Shown one piece after another: positions 6,108 to 13,949 of a stretch of 18,961 nt of DNA. Origin of the DNA: Deltaproteobacteria bacterium (lineage in GTDB: Bacteria > Desulfobacterota > Dissulfuribacteria > Dissulfuribacterales > UBA3076); assembly GCA_021159445.1 (NCBI GenBank), contig JAGGRV010000337.1, forward strand, positions 1 to 18,961. Direction: 5' to 3'. The first letter of the stretch is position 1. Each line of letters begins with the position of its first letter. The notes under the pieces are model-generated. The model did no database searches, was not told the origin of the DNA, and saw only the letters and a program-made list of their open reading frames with translations. The position numbers and the translations under genes were made by a program.

Positions 6108-7118
6108 TTACCATACGCCCTCAATAGCCTCTCCGCACTTGCTGCATTTTCCGTCAGACAATCGACTTTCCACTATCCTGAAACCATATCTCTTGATAAG
6201 CTTTGCACCACAGGCCGGACAATAGGTATCTTCTCCACCCTCACCAGGGACATTGCCCTCATAGACAAATCGCAGGCCTTCCTCAAGGCCTATTTTCCTG
6301 GCAAGACGCAAGGTGGCAACCGGAGTAGGTAGCCTGTCCAACATCTTGTAGGTGGGATAAAACGCGGTGACATGCCACGGTATTGACGGATCGACCCCTT
6401 TAACAAACCTGGCTATGTCCCTCAACTCCTTTGGAGAATCGTTCCATCCGGGGATAACTAGGGTTGTAACCTCCACCCATACTCCCAATTCGTGCATCAG
6501 GCGAACATTATCAAGCACAGGTTGAAGTTTTGCTTTGCAGACATCGTGGTAAAACTTATCCGTAAAGGCCTTTATATCAATATTTATTCCGTCAAGTACC
6601 GGAGCCAGATGCCGAGTCACCTCAGGAGTCATATAGCCATTGCTGACAAAGACATTCTTCAGCCCTCTCTTTTTGGCTAAAACTGCGCAGTCATAGGCAA
6701 ACTCATAAAAGATTGTGGGCTCAACATATGTATAGCTGATACTTTTTGCTCCATGCAGAACCGCGGTATTTACAATATCCTCCGGGTCCCTGTCTTCCCC
6801 GGGTATCTCTCCTTCATGGATGCGTGGATACTGAGAAATTTGCCAGTTCTGGCAGTGCAGGCACCTGAAGTTGCACCCTACTGTGGCAATTGAATATGAG
6901 ATTGAACCCGGCAGAAAGTGAAAAAGGGGTTTCTTCTCAATGGGATCAGAGTTTTCCGAAATTACCTTTCCGTAAACAAGACTATAGAGCTTGCCATCCC
7001 TGTTCTCACGGACCCTGCAAATACCCCTTTTCCCCGGCTTGACATGACAATAATTGTTACAGAGCTGGCATTGTACCTTTCCTTTGTCCTCAACTGTATA
7101 AAAAAGGGCCTCTTTCAT
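6108..7118 (-). CDS. amrS: AmmeMemoRadiSam system radical SAM enzyme
   Basis: A 336-aa cytoplasmic radical SAM protein, related to pyruvate-formate-lyase-activating enzymes. The 4Fe-4S/SAM motif CNFRCLHC is at residues 82-89. It is preceded by an N-terminal Cys set (C17, C20, C24, C34), and a C-terminal zinc ribbon uses C300, C303, C325 and C328. The opening (MKEALFYTVEDKGKVQCQLC) and the QNWQISQYP segment after the cluster are typical of AmrS. The family usually works with Memo and AMMECR1 proteins; neither is visible here, so they are encoded elsewhere or absent. AAGGAG precedes the ATG. It lies upstream of the sigma-54 activator gene on the same strand with 22 bases between them, so they are probably cotranscribed. 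The substrate is unknown. Confidence 0.88.
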   Translation of the reverse strand: MKEALFYTVEDKGKVQCQLCNNYCHVKPGKRGICRVRENRDGKLYSLVYGKVISENSDPIEKKPLFHFLPGSISYSIATVGCNFRCLHCQNWQISQYPRIHEGEIPGEDRDPEDIVNTAVLHGAKSISYTYVEPTIFYEFAYDCAVLAKKRGLKNVFVSNGYMTPEVTRHLAPVLDGINIDIKAFTDKFYHDVCKAKLQPVLDNVRLMHELGVWVEVTTLVIPGWNDSPKELRDIARFVKGVDPSIPWHVTAFYPTYKMLDRLPTPVATLRLARKIGLEEGLRFVYEGNVPGEGGEDTYCPACGAKLIKRYGFRIVESRLSDGKCSKCGEAIEGVW

Positions 7119-7144
7119 ATCATAATTTCTCCTTTTTTGTTTCT

Positions 7145-7175
7145 GTTCGCGTCCATTCGTGTTTATTCGCAGTTC
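7145..7175. repeat. Degenerate ATTCGTG-type heptad repeat
   Basis: The stretch contains GTTCGCG, TCCATTCGTG and TTTATTCGCAGTTC, a run of degenerate heptads of the (A/G)TTCG(T/C)G kind. It lies in the 5' untranslated region of amrS. Similar low-complexity runs are scattered in Desulfobacterota genomes as I remember them; no function is assigned. Confidence 0.4.
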
Positions 7176-7188
7176 AACTTTTTTGCCA
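7173..7188 (-). promoter_or_regulatory. Possible second sigma-54 promoter, upstream of amrS
   Basis: On the minus strand TGGCAA-AAAAG-TTGAA matches the -24/-12 consensus in spacing and in TGGCA and TTG, with mismatches at the last base of -24 and the C of -12. Predicted start is near 7161, 43 bases before the amrS ATG. The T/A-rich spacer makes a chance match more likely than for the site at 3914-3929, and I see no TGTCTCA sites upstream. Confidence 0.35.
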
Positions 7189-7329
7189 TTTTGACTGATT
7201 CAAAAAATGCAATTTGTAACCGTTTAGTATATGATATACATCAATCTCACGGCTGGCGAGCAATTATTAGAGAAAATTGCATTCTCATTATACACGACAT
7301 CTTTTCTCCCTTTTCCTCATAATGTTTTT

Positions 7330-7358
7330 TTGACAAAAGCGCTAAGGGCAATTAAAAA
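7330..7358 (+). promoter_or_regulatory. Sigma-70-type promoter for the acyl-CoA synthetase operon
   Basis: A perfect -35 TTGACA (7330-7335), a 17-base spacer and a -10 TAAAAA (7353-7358, 4 of 6) predict transcription from about 7365 towards the gene at 7610. The mobile element begins only some 10 bases downstream of that start, so it now fills most of the 5' untranslated region. Confidence 0.5.
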
Positions 7359-7375
7359 TGCTTGAGCTGTATTTT

Positions 7376-7570
7376 GTAACTACTCAGGTGGATAGACTGA
7401 AGGTAGAAGGCTAATAGGGACAAAGCATGCGTGATTATACAAAACTGCGGGCATTTGAGTTGGCTGACGAGATTGCAGTATTAGTTTAGAGGATTCATCT
7501 CTGTTCGATCATTGCGAGATGGTTGAAGTATTTCAGTCTTCAGCCTTCAGTCTTCAACCTGAATAGTTAC
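7376..7570. mobile_element. Non-autonomous transposable element with S23 gene relic (IS66-like ends)
   Basis: The ends are long imperfect inverted repeats: GTAACTACTCAGGT (7376-7389) and ACCTGAATAGTTAC (7557-7570) pair at 13 of 14 positions. Similarity continues inward through an AGACTGAAGG block on both sides to about 38 bases per end. The element is flanked by an exact direct repeat TGTATTTT at 7368-7375 and 7571-7578, an 8-bp target duplication, which is direct evidence of insertion. IS66-family elements start GTAA and make 8-bp duplications, so mobilisation by an IS66-type transposase is likely; none is encoded here. The right end contains heptads (CAGTCTT, CAGCCTT, CAGTCTT). Inside is a relic of a four-helix-bundle gene. 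Confidence 0.8.
7427..7489 (+). pseudogene. Truncated S23/four-helix-bundle protein gene
   Basis: The frame reads MRDYTKLRAFELADEIAVLV then stops (TAG 7487-7489). This matches the usual N-terminus of the S23 family, also called 23S rRNA intervening-sequence proteins or four-helix-bundle proteins, normally about 115-130 aa and commonly continuing with Tyr-Arg after this Val. Only 20 codons remain, and no matching sequence follows in the 81 bases between the stop and the end of the element, so the rest was deleted and the remnant is not functional. It lies wholly within the element at 7376-7570. Relatedness is judged by eye over a short stretch. Confidence 0.6.
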
Positions 7571-7609
7571 TGTATTTTTAATTATATTCACAAAATGGAT
7601 CTATAAAAA

Positions 7610-9712
7610 ATGCTAGAAGCTCTGCTCCATCCAAAAAACGTCGCAGTAATCGGGGCATCGAGGACGCCTGGGAAGGTGGGCTATGAGATAGTAGCCAACC
7701 TGATCAATGGCGGTTTTGCCGGTAATATAATACCTGTCAATCCGTCAGCAGACCAGATTCTCGGGCTCAAATGCTACAAAACCCTCAAAAACTATGAAGG
7801 AACCGTGGACCTGGGCATTGTGACCGTTCCCCGGCAGAATGTCATGGCTGCCACACAGTCCTCTATAGAGGCAGGGGTGAAGGCCCTTGCAGTGATTACC
7901 GCCGGGTATAGGGAAACAGGCGAAGAAGGTGCAAGGCTTGAACAGGAATTGGCAGGGCTTTGCAGGGCTCACAATGTACGTCTGCTTGGGCCTAACTGTT
8001 TGGGCATTATGAACAGGCATCACCACATGAATGCCTCATTTGCCGGGGACATGCCTGAAGCAGGAGGCATATCAGTCTTTTCCCAATCAGGGGCACTGTG
8101 CACTGCCATTGTGGATTCGTCTGTCACAGGACATTTCGGGCTTGCAAAACTTGTAAGCCTCGGCAACAAAGCGGATCTCACGGAAGTAGATTTCCTGAGG
8201 GCCCTTGCCAGGGATGACGATACAAAGGTAATCGTTGGATACCTTGAAGATATAGCTTCCGGTGACGAATTTGTGAAGGCGGCGGAAGATGCCTGTTCCG
8301 TCAAGCCCGTAGTAATTCTCAAGGCCGGGACCACTCCTGCAGGTCTGAAGGCCGCATCTTCTCACACAGGAGGTCTTGCCGGAGCTGATATGGCCTATGG
8401 TGCGGCTTTTAGACGCTCGGGAGTAATCCGGGCGGATAATTTTCAGGCCCTTTTTGACTATGCATCGGCCCTGGCAATGCAGCCCCTTCCCAAGGGTGAC
8501 CGTGTTCTGATTATTACAAACGCCGGCGGGCCGGGCACAATGGCTGCTGATGCTGTAGAAAAATCCGGCATGACCGTCGCGGCCCTAGCCTATAGTACGT
8601 CAGCCGCCCTTAAAGGAAAACTTCCACGGGCATCAAGTACAGGGAATCCCGTGGATGTGCTGGGCGACGCTGATCCGGAAAGATATGCCGTTGCATTAAG
8701 CACCGCCCAGGACGATGATTCAGTAGATGCCATCATAGTAATCCTGACACCACAGGCCATGACAAAGCCTGCTGAGACCGCAAGGGCCATTGCCGATTGC
8801 GTAAAAGCCGATAAGCCTGTTCTCGCGGCATTCATGGGGGGCAAGCATGTAATGCCGGGAAACGAAGAACTGGTTGCTGCCGGACTGCCGGTCTATAACT
8901 CACCTGAACGGGCAGTCGACGCCCTCAAGGCCATGTACGAATATTCAGTATGGCGGCGGCGTCCACCGCGGATAGTGACACGATTCAGAGTTCATCGCCG
9001 GCGAGTGGAACGGATTATTGCCCGGCATCTGAGGACCAAAAGGACCCATGTCGGGGATATTAAAGCCAAGCAGATCCTGAGTGCTTATGGTTTCAGGATA
9101 CCGGAAGGCCACTTGGCAAGCACTACTGACGAGGCAGTAGAAGCTGCGGAGCAAATAGGCTACCCTGTAGCTATAAAAATAGTCTCACCTGACATTATTC
9201 ATAAAACAGACCTCGGTGGCGTGAAATTACACCTGTCTACGGCTGATGACGTGCGAGACGCATTTGACCTGATGATGCTCAGGATAAGACAGGTTGCACC
9301 TGAAGCCCATATCGAAGGCATTTACGTAGAAAAAATGCTGGCACGGGGCATGGAAGTCATCATAGGCATGAGCCGTGACCCACAATTTGGTCCAATGCTC
9401 ATGTTCGGACTTGGGGGCATATTTGTCGAGGTAATGAAAGACGTTACCTTTCATCTGGCCCCTATCACCACAGAAGAGGCGTTTCAGATGCTTAAAAGCA
9501 CCAGGTCCTATGAGATGCTTAAAGGGACCCGTGGAGAAAAAGGAGTGGATTTTGCCGCAATAGCTAACGGACTTCAACGCATCAGCCAGTTGGTTACGGA
9601 TTACCCGGAAATTACCGAGCTGGATATCAATCCATTTATTGTCGGAGACATTGGAACAGAACCATTTGTGGCCGATGCCCGAATGACCTTAACTCACCAA
9701 AAGACTGAATAA
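7610..9712 (+). CDS. acd: Acyl-CoA synthetase, ADP (NDP)-forming, fused alpha-beta type
   Basis: A 700-aa cytoplasmic enzyme converting acyl-CoA + ADP + phosphate to acid + CoA + ATP, reversibly (acetyl-CoA or a related substrate). Residues 1 to about 460 form the CoA-binding and ligase (alpha) part: opening MLEALLHPKNVAVIGAS, then SSHTGGLAG with the phosphorylated His at 252. Residues about 475-695 form the ATP-grasp (beta) part, with GYPVAIKIVSPDIIHKTDLGG and GLGGIFVEV. Both halves look complete, so it should be active and not a PatZ-like relic. The ATG at 7610 fits the family start, but no Shine-Dalgarno sequence precedes it. Its TAA shares one base with the ATG of the next gene. In anaerobes this enzyme makes ATP from acyl-CoA; the acyl specificity cannot be read from the sequence. 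Confidence 0.9.
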   Translation: MLEALLHPKNVAVIGASRTPGKVGYEIVANLINGGFAGNIIPVNPSADQILGLKCYKTLKNYEGTVDLGIVTVPRQNVMAATQSSIEAGVKALAVITAGYRETGEEGARLEQELAGLCRAHNVRLLGPNCLGIMNRHHHMNASFAGDMPEAGGISVFSQSGALCTAIVDSSVTGHFGLAKLVSLGNKADLTEVDFLRALARDDDTKVIVGYLEDIASGDEFVKAAEDACSVKPVVILKAGTTPAGLKAASSHTGGLAGADMAYGAAFRRSGVIRADNFQALFDYASALAMQPLPKGDRVLIITNAGGPGTMAADAVEKSGMTVAALAYSTSAALKGKLPRASSTGNPVDVLGDADPERYAVALSTAQDDDSVDAIIVILTPQAMTKPAETARAIADCVKADKPVLAAFMGGKHVMPGNEELVAAGLPVYNSPERAVDALKAMYEYSVWRRRPPRIVTRFRVHRRRVERIIARHLRTKRTHVGDIKAKQILSAYGFRIPEGHLASTTDEAVEAAEQIGYPVAIKIVSPDIIHKTDLGGVKLHLSTADDVRDAFDLMMLRIRQVAPEAHIEGIYVEKMLARGMEVIIGMSRDPQFGPMLMFGLGGIFVEVMKDVTFHLAPITTEEAFQMLKSTRSYEMLKGTRGEKGVDFAAIANGLQRISQLVTDYPEITELDINPFIVGDIGTEPFVADARMTLTHQKTE

Positions 9713-11592
9713 TGAACAAACCAAACCAGACAGAATACGACCCAAACTGGCAGGAGAGATACAAAGACATGATCGCCACTCCCGGGCAGGCGGTCTCGCA
9801 CCTGCGGCCCGGACAGCGAGTATTTATCGGGACAGGGTGTGGGGAACCGAAAGAACTGGTCAAGGCCCTGACCGACCGTGCTTCTAAACTGGCCGATATG
9901 GAGATTATCCAACTACTTACCCTAGGCGAGGCCCCTTATGCCCACAAGGAGCTTGCCGATTGCTTTCTGGTAAACAGCTTTTTTGTTGCGGAAAATGTCA
10001 GGGGGCTTATTCAGGAAGGACTCGGCAAATATACACCTATCTTTCTTTCAGATATTCCACGGCTTTTCAGTTCAGGTCAGTTACCGCTGGATGCAGCCCT
10101 AATACAGGTCACACCTCCGGATGAGCGCGGGAGAGTGAGCCTTGGGGTCTCGGTGGATATTGTCAAAAGTGCTGCGGAAAACGCCTCGCTCGTCATTGCC
10201 CAGGTCAACCCCCAGATGCCCAGGACCCTGGGAGACAGTTTTATTGATATCTATGATCTGGACTTCCTGGTTCCTGTGGACACGCCCATTTTTGAAGCAA
10301 CCTTGCCTGAAGACACGGAAGTGGCTCGCGAGATCGGAGAACGCATCGCGGCCCTGGTGGAAGACGGATCAACTATTGAGGTGGGGATCGGACGAATCCC
10401 CCACGCAGCGGTAAATTTTCTGAAGGAAAAACAAAATCTCGGAGTACATACGGAGATGTTTACAGACAACATTATAGATCTGGTGGAATCCGGTGCTGTA
10501 ACCGGTGCGAAAAAGACCATTGACAGGGGTAAAATTGTTGCCAGTTTCTGTTTCGGGACCCGCAGGCTCTATGACTACATCCACAACAATCCCCTCTTCT
10601 CTTTTCGTCCGACCGAGTATGTCAATGACCCCTTTATTATTGCCAAACAGTATAAAATGGTGGCCATCAACACGGCATTAGAGATAGACCTTACAGGCCA
10701 GGTCTGTGCGGATTCCCTTGGCACCAAATTCTACTCAGGTATCGGCGGCCAAGCAGATTTTAACAGCGGCGCAGCCAGATCCTATGGGGGCAAGGCAATT
10801 ATAGCCCTGCCGTCCACCACAACAGACGGAACCACTTCACGGATCGTTGCGAAACTGAGCCCCGGTGCCGGCGTAGTGACCACCCGCGGGGACGTACACT
10901 ACGTGGTAACCGAATACGGCGTGGCCTATCTTCACGGCAAAAGCGTCCGGGACAGGGCCTTGGCACTGATCAGCATTGCCCACCCGCGTTTCCTTGAAAC
11001 GCTCCTTAAGGAGGCTATTGAGGCCAAATACCTCCGAAAAGAGCTTGCCGATGTGGGAGAAAGCTTCATTGTAGCTCCACACGAGGCAAAAACATCATTG
11101 CTTTTAGATGATGGAACGAAAATCAACTTCAGGCCCATACACCCCACTGACGAGCCGAAGATGAAGGATCTGCTGTACACCCTTTCTCAGGATGCCTTGT
11201 ACTCTCGTTTCATGACACACGTTCAGCGCTTCCCCTATAAGCAGGTCAAAGACTTCGTGTTCATCGACCATAGAAAAGAAGTAGCCATCGTAGGCGTCCT
11301 GCCTGAGGCCCATGGGGAAGATATCATTGCAGTAGGTCGATATTACCTGGATCCGCGAACCAACCGGGCAGAAGTCGCATTTGTAGTCCGCGATGAGTGG
11401 CAAGGTCGCGGCATAGGCAAGTTTTTGTTCAAACACCTTACGACAATTGCCAAAAGGCATGGTATCACCGGATTCACTGCTGAAGTCCTGCGAGACAACA
11501 AAAGAATGCAGGCAGTTTTCAATAACAGTGACTTGAGAGTTAGAAGCAAGCTGAGTGATGACATCTACAGCTTTGAGATGGACCTTGATTAA
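9712..11592 (+). CDS. Acetyl-CoA hydrolase/CoA-transferase fused to a GNAT acetyltransferase
   Basis: A 626-aa protein. Residues about 20-450 are an acetyl-CoA hydrolase/4-hydroxybutyrate CoA-transferase-type domain, with VGIGRIPHAAV, the probable catalytic Glu248 in GVHTEMFTD, and GGQADFNSGA. Residues about 465-626 are a GNAT domain with the acetyl-CoA-binding WQGRGIG at 563-569. The transferase half swaps CoA between acids (or hydrolyses acyl-CoA); the GNAT half probably acetylates protein lysines or a small amine. It overlaps the synthetase stop by one base (TAATG), so translation is coupled. In PatZ-type lysine acetyltransferases the GNAT is fused to the synthetase; here it is on the transferase beside an intact synthetase. 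I believe this fusion recurs in Desulfobacterota but know of no biochemical study. Confidence 0.88.
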   Translation: MNKPNQTEYDPNWQERYKDMIATPGQAVSHLRPGQRVFIGTGCGEPKELVKALTDRASKLADMEIIQLLTLGEAPYAHKELADCFLVNSFFVAENVRGLIQEGLGKYTPIFLSDIPRLFSSGQLPLDAALIQVTPPDERGRVSLGVSVDIVKSAAENASLVIAQVNPQMPRTLGDSFIDIYDLDFLVPVDTPIFEATLPEDTEVAREIGERIAALVEDGSTIEVGIGRIPHAAVNFLKEKQNLGVHTEMFTDNIIDLVESGAVTGAKKTIDRGKIVASFCFGTRRLYDYIHNNPLFSFRPTEYVNDPFIIAKQYKMVAINTALEIDLTGQVCADSLGTKFYSGIGGQADFNSGAARSYGGKAIIALPSTTTDGTTSRIVAKLSPGAGVVTTRGDVHYVVTEYGVAYLHGKSVRDRALALISIAHPRFLETLLKEAIEAKYLRKELADVGESFIVAPHEAKTSLLLDDGTKINFRPIHPTDEPKMKDLLYTLSQDALYSRFMTHVQRFPYKQVKDFVFIDHRKEVAIVGVLPEAHGEDIIAVGRYYLDPRTNRAEVAFVVRDEWQGRGIGKFLFKHLTTIAKRHGITGFTAEVLRDNKRMQAVFNNSDLRVRSKLSDDIYSFEMDLD

Positions 11593-12387
11593 TCAGAAAA
11601 CGAACTCCGCCACCAGGAAAGTATGGTCCGAGGGCTTTTGAGCAAGCCTTGGGCTGATATCTATATATGCCTTTTCAGCACATTCTGCTAACACAGCCGT
11701 AGCAAGTATGTGATCTATGCGCCAACCTAAACGCCTTTTGACTGCATTGGGTATCCTGTAGTCGTAAAACGTATATTGGTCCGGATCCGTATTAAGCTTC
11801 CGGAATACGTCTACAAATCCCCATGCCTTGACCTTCTCCAACGCCTTGCGAGCATCTTCATGGAAGCAGACATGATCTACATGGCTATCCGGGGCATAAA
11901 CGTCTCTTGATTCAGGGGCAACGTTAAGGTCTCCGCACCAGAGCAATGGTTCGTCCGTGGAATAATTCCTGTCAAACAGGTCCTTTAACCTTTCAAACCA
12001 CCTTAGCTTGATATGAAAATACATGTGGTCCAAGGCCCTACCCTGTGGAACATACGCGTTAACAACAGGAATATCCTTTACAACACAATGGATGAGCCTG
12101 GCTTCATCCTCCGGGCTGTTTTCAGGGTCATCGAAACCAACGGCCATGTCTTTTATCTCGTGTTTGCTGGCGATCGCAACGCCATTGTAAGACTTCTGAC
12201 CCTTGTAAATCACATTATAGTCTATTTTGTTAAATGCTTCCTTTGGGAAATCCTTGTCCTGCACCTTTGTTTCTTGCATGCAAAGCACATCAACCGGATT
12301 TTTTTCAAGCCAGGGGATCACTATGTGAAGACGTGACCTTATAGAATTTGCATTGAAGGTGGCAATGCTGAAATTATCGTTTTTCAT
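11593..12387 (-). CDS. xth: Exodeoxyribonuclease III (AP endonuclease family)
   Basis: A 264-aa Mg-dependent DNA repair nuclease that cleaves at abasic sites and trims 3' ends. Motifs in order: FNANSIRSR near the N-terminus, the metal-binding Glu in CMQETK, NAYVPQG, the catalytic GDLNVAP, WRIDHIL and the C-terminal SDHTFLVAEF. Length is normal for ExoIII. An in-frame GTG at 12399 would add MFQN; the ATG at 12387 (MKNDNFSIATFNANS) fits the family better. No clear Shine-Dalgarno site is visible. The stop codon abuts the stop of the converging CoA-transferase gene with no base between them. Confidence 0.93.
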   Translation of the reverse strand: MKNDNFSIATFNANSIRSRLHIVIPWLEKNPVDVLCMQETKVQDKDFPKEAFNKIDYNVIYKGQKSYNGVAIASKHEIKDMAVGFDDPENSPEDEARLIHCVVKDIPVVNAYVPQGRALDHMYFHIKLRWFERLKDLFDRNYSTDEPLLWCGDLNVAPESRDVYAPDSHVDHVCFHEDARKALEKVKAWGFVDVFRKLNTDPDQYTFYDYRIPNAVKRRLGWRIDHILATAVLAECAEKAYIDISPRLAQKPSDHTFLVAEFVF

Positions 12388-12563
12388 ATTCTGAAACACT
12401 TGCCGGATAAGCCGTTTCGGTGTGTGGATAAGTTACATAAAAATGCAACAAAGGCCGGATTTATGCGTTTCACTATTTATTCCGATAAATTTGCAAGAGA
12501 TAAAGCGGTAAATCAATAGGCTTTAACAATACCGCAACGTGAAAAATCATAAGGAAAAATTCA

Positions 12564-12905
12564 ATGGGTATTGATCAACGAAAACAAGTTAGGACACCTA
12601 CTCAGTTAATGGTTCAGTATTCAGATCAACATCTCTTCTATACGGAATTCGTGGATGACCTCAGTCTTGGAGGAATGTGCATAGTGGCTTCGAAACCGAT
12701 CGAACCCGGAACCAAGCTGATTATCTCCACTTCAACACAACCGCCTATCAAAATTGAGGGGATAGTTGCATGGAGCAAAAAGAGTATGAAGCACAAATTT
12801 AAATACAAAATAGGTGTCCAATTCGTTAAACTCTCACAGGACCAGAAATCCCAAATTACAGATATTATAACTTCAATTTACTGGGGAACAAACACGATCC
12901 GTTAA
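12564..12905 (+). CDS. PilZ-domain c-di-GMP binding protein
   Basis: A 113-aa single-domain protein. Both c-di-GMP contact motifs are present: RxxxR as R6-KQV-R10 and DxSxxG as D32-L-S-L-G-G37. The later IEGIVAWSKK and KIGVQFV strands complete the PilZ barrel, in the style of the myxobacterial/deltaproteobacterial PilZ subfamily. With no other domain it probably acts by binding a partner protein when c-di-GMP rises, for example in motility or surface attachment; no motility gene is nearby to identify the partner. AAGGAAA lies 8 bases before the ATG. It appears monocistronic, since its neighbours face the other way. Confidence 0.9.
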   Translation: MGIDQRKQVRTPTQLMVQYSDQHLFYTEFVDDLSLGGMCIVASKPIEPGTKLIISTSTQPPIKIEGIVAWSKKSMKHKFKYKIGVQFVKLSQDQKSQITDIITSIYWGTNTIR

Positions 12906-12962
12906 GATGAATAATTCTGAAGGATTACACAAAAATCTTTATCCCCCTTTCGCGTTTCATTT

Positions 12963-13925
12963 TCATGAGAGTTTTTCGAGTGCCTCGACGGCAGCTTCCA
13001 GAACTTCGTCGGAATAAGGACCTTTGCGAACACTGTTAAGTTTCGGGATCACACTCAGATCCTTTGATTCACCCAAAATATAGAGGATATCGCCTTTGAC
13101 CTTATCGTCTACCTGGAAAAACCGGTACCACAAAGGTGCGATAACCTGCGAAGCCATTTCTTTACGCTCTTCGGCAAGGAATTCAAACGTCACCATGGCG
13201 CCCAGGCGAATTTGCCATTTTGCATGAGTCAGTAGATCCAAAAACGCAGGATAGATTTTTCCGCTTTCCATCATCATCTGCGCCAGGCCCGCGGCATCAC
13301 CCTGCTCGACGATCTTTCTGAGCGAATCAGTACCGAGCTGGGAAGGGTCCCGGGTGAGCATCATATGGACGAGTTCTTCGAGCTGAATCGCTCCTGTCCA
13401 ACGGAACTGATCGTCCAGTATAACCGTGGGCACAGACCGGACGTGGTCATTTTCGGCCCTTTCAGAAAACAGGGTTCCATCGATAACCGTGATATAAATC
13501 AGACTTTCCGAGGCGGCAAGAGTCAGCAGCAAGGTCACTACCTGGGGACAAAAGGGACATTGGGGAGCAATATAGACCTTCAGCATCGCAGGGACCTTAA
13601 GCTGACTAAGGTCGTCCCGAACCGGTGAAGCCAGTTTCCTTGTGAGCGTAGCCCCGCCGCCCAGCACATCCAGAAACGGGACCAGCTCTCTTCCCAGAGG
13701 CACGGCCTGATAGCTTATATTCTCCCCGACACTGATTTCCGGTACCTGCTCGCCGTCATTCTCCTCTCTTTCGATCCGGACGCCTGGAGCCAGGCGCCTA
13801 AAATCCTCACAGAATGCCTGAATTTGCCTGCTGCGATCGTCGTCTGCCCGGATAAAACCGATGCGGATTTCTCCGTCGATCTTCCGGTACCACTCTGTTA
13901 TGATCGCTTCGTCCTCGGAAGTCAC
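12963..13925 (-). CDS. Tandem thioredoxin-fold protein with C-terminal HEAT-like repeats
   Basis: A 320-aa cytoplasmic protein. Residues about 1-105 look like a degenerate thioredoxin fold. Residues about 112-210 are a second fold with the redox motif CPFC at 123-126, followed by P and the VRSVPTVIL cis-Pro segment. This is the arrangement of the AhpF N-terminal domain and of archaeal protein disulfide oxidoreductases, which have two such folds. Residues about 225-320 form paired helices with HEAT-like spacing (…WQIRLGAMVTFEFLAEE…, …DEVLEAAVEALEKL). The start is GTG at 13925 with GAAGGGA 6 bases upstream. It lies 24 bases after the SLOG gene. The HEAT part probably docks a client protein or electron donor; the partner is unknown. 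Confidence 0.75.
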   Translation of the reverse strand: MTSEDEAIITEWYRKIDGEIRIGFIRADDDRSRQIQAFCEDFRRLAPGVRIEREENDGEQVPEISVGENISYQAVPLGRELVPFLDVLGGGATLTRKLASPVRDDLSQLKVPAMLKVYIAPQCPFCPQVVTLLLTLAASESLIYITVIDGTLFSERAENDHVRSVPTVILDDQFRWTGAIQLEELVHMMLTRDPSQLGTDSLRKIVEQGDAAGLAQMMMESGKIYPAFLDLLTHAKWQIRLGAMVTFEFLAEERKEMASQVIAPLWYRFFQVDDKVKGDILYILGESKDLSVIPKLNSVRKGPYSDEVLEAAVEALEKLS

Positions 13926-13949
13926 AGTAGTCCCTTCTATACAGAATTA

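Noticed and set aside
6108..7118. Pyruvate-formate-lyase activating enzyme
   Set aside because: The cluster motif is shared, but the Cys-rich N-terminus, the zinc-ribbon C-terminus and the absence of a glycyl-radical enzyme gene favour AmrS.
7427..7489. Diversity-generating retroelement, because Avd proteins are also four-helix bundles
   Set aside because: No reverse transcriptase, template repeat or variable repeat is present, and the sequence fits S23 better.
12430..12520. Flagellar sigma-28 promoter (CCGATAA) upstream of the PilZ gene
   Set aside because: The -10-like CCGATAA has no TAAA element at the right distance.
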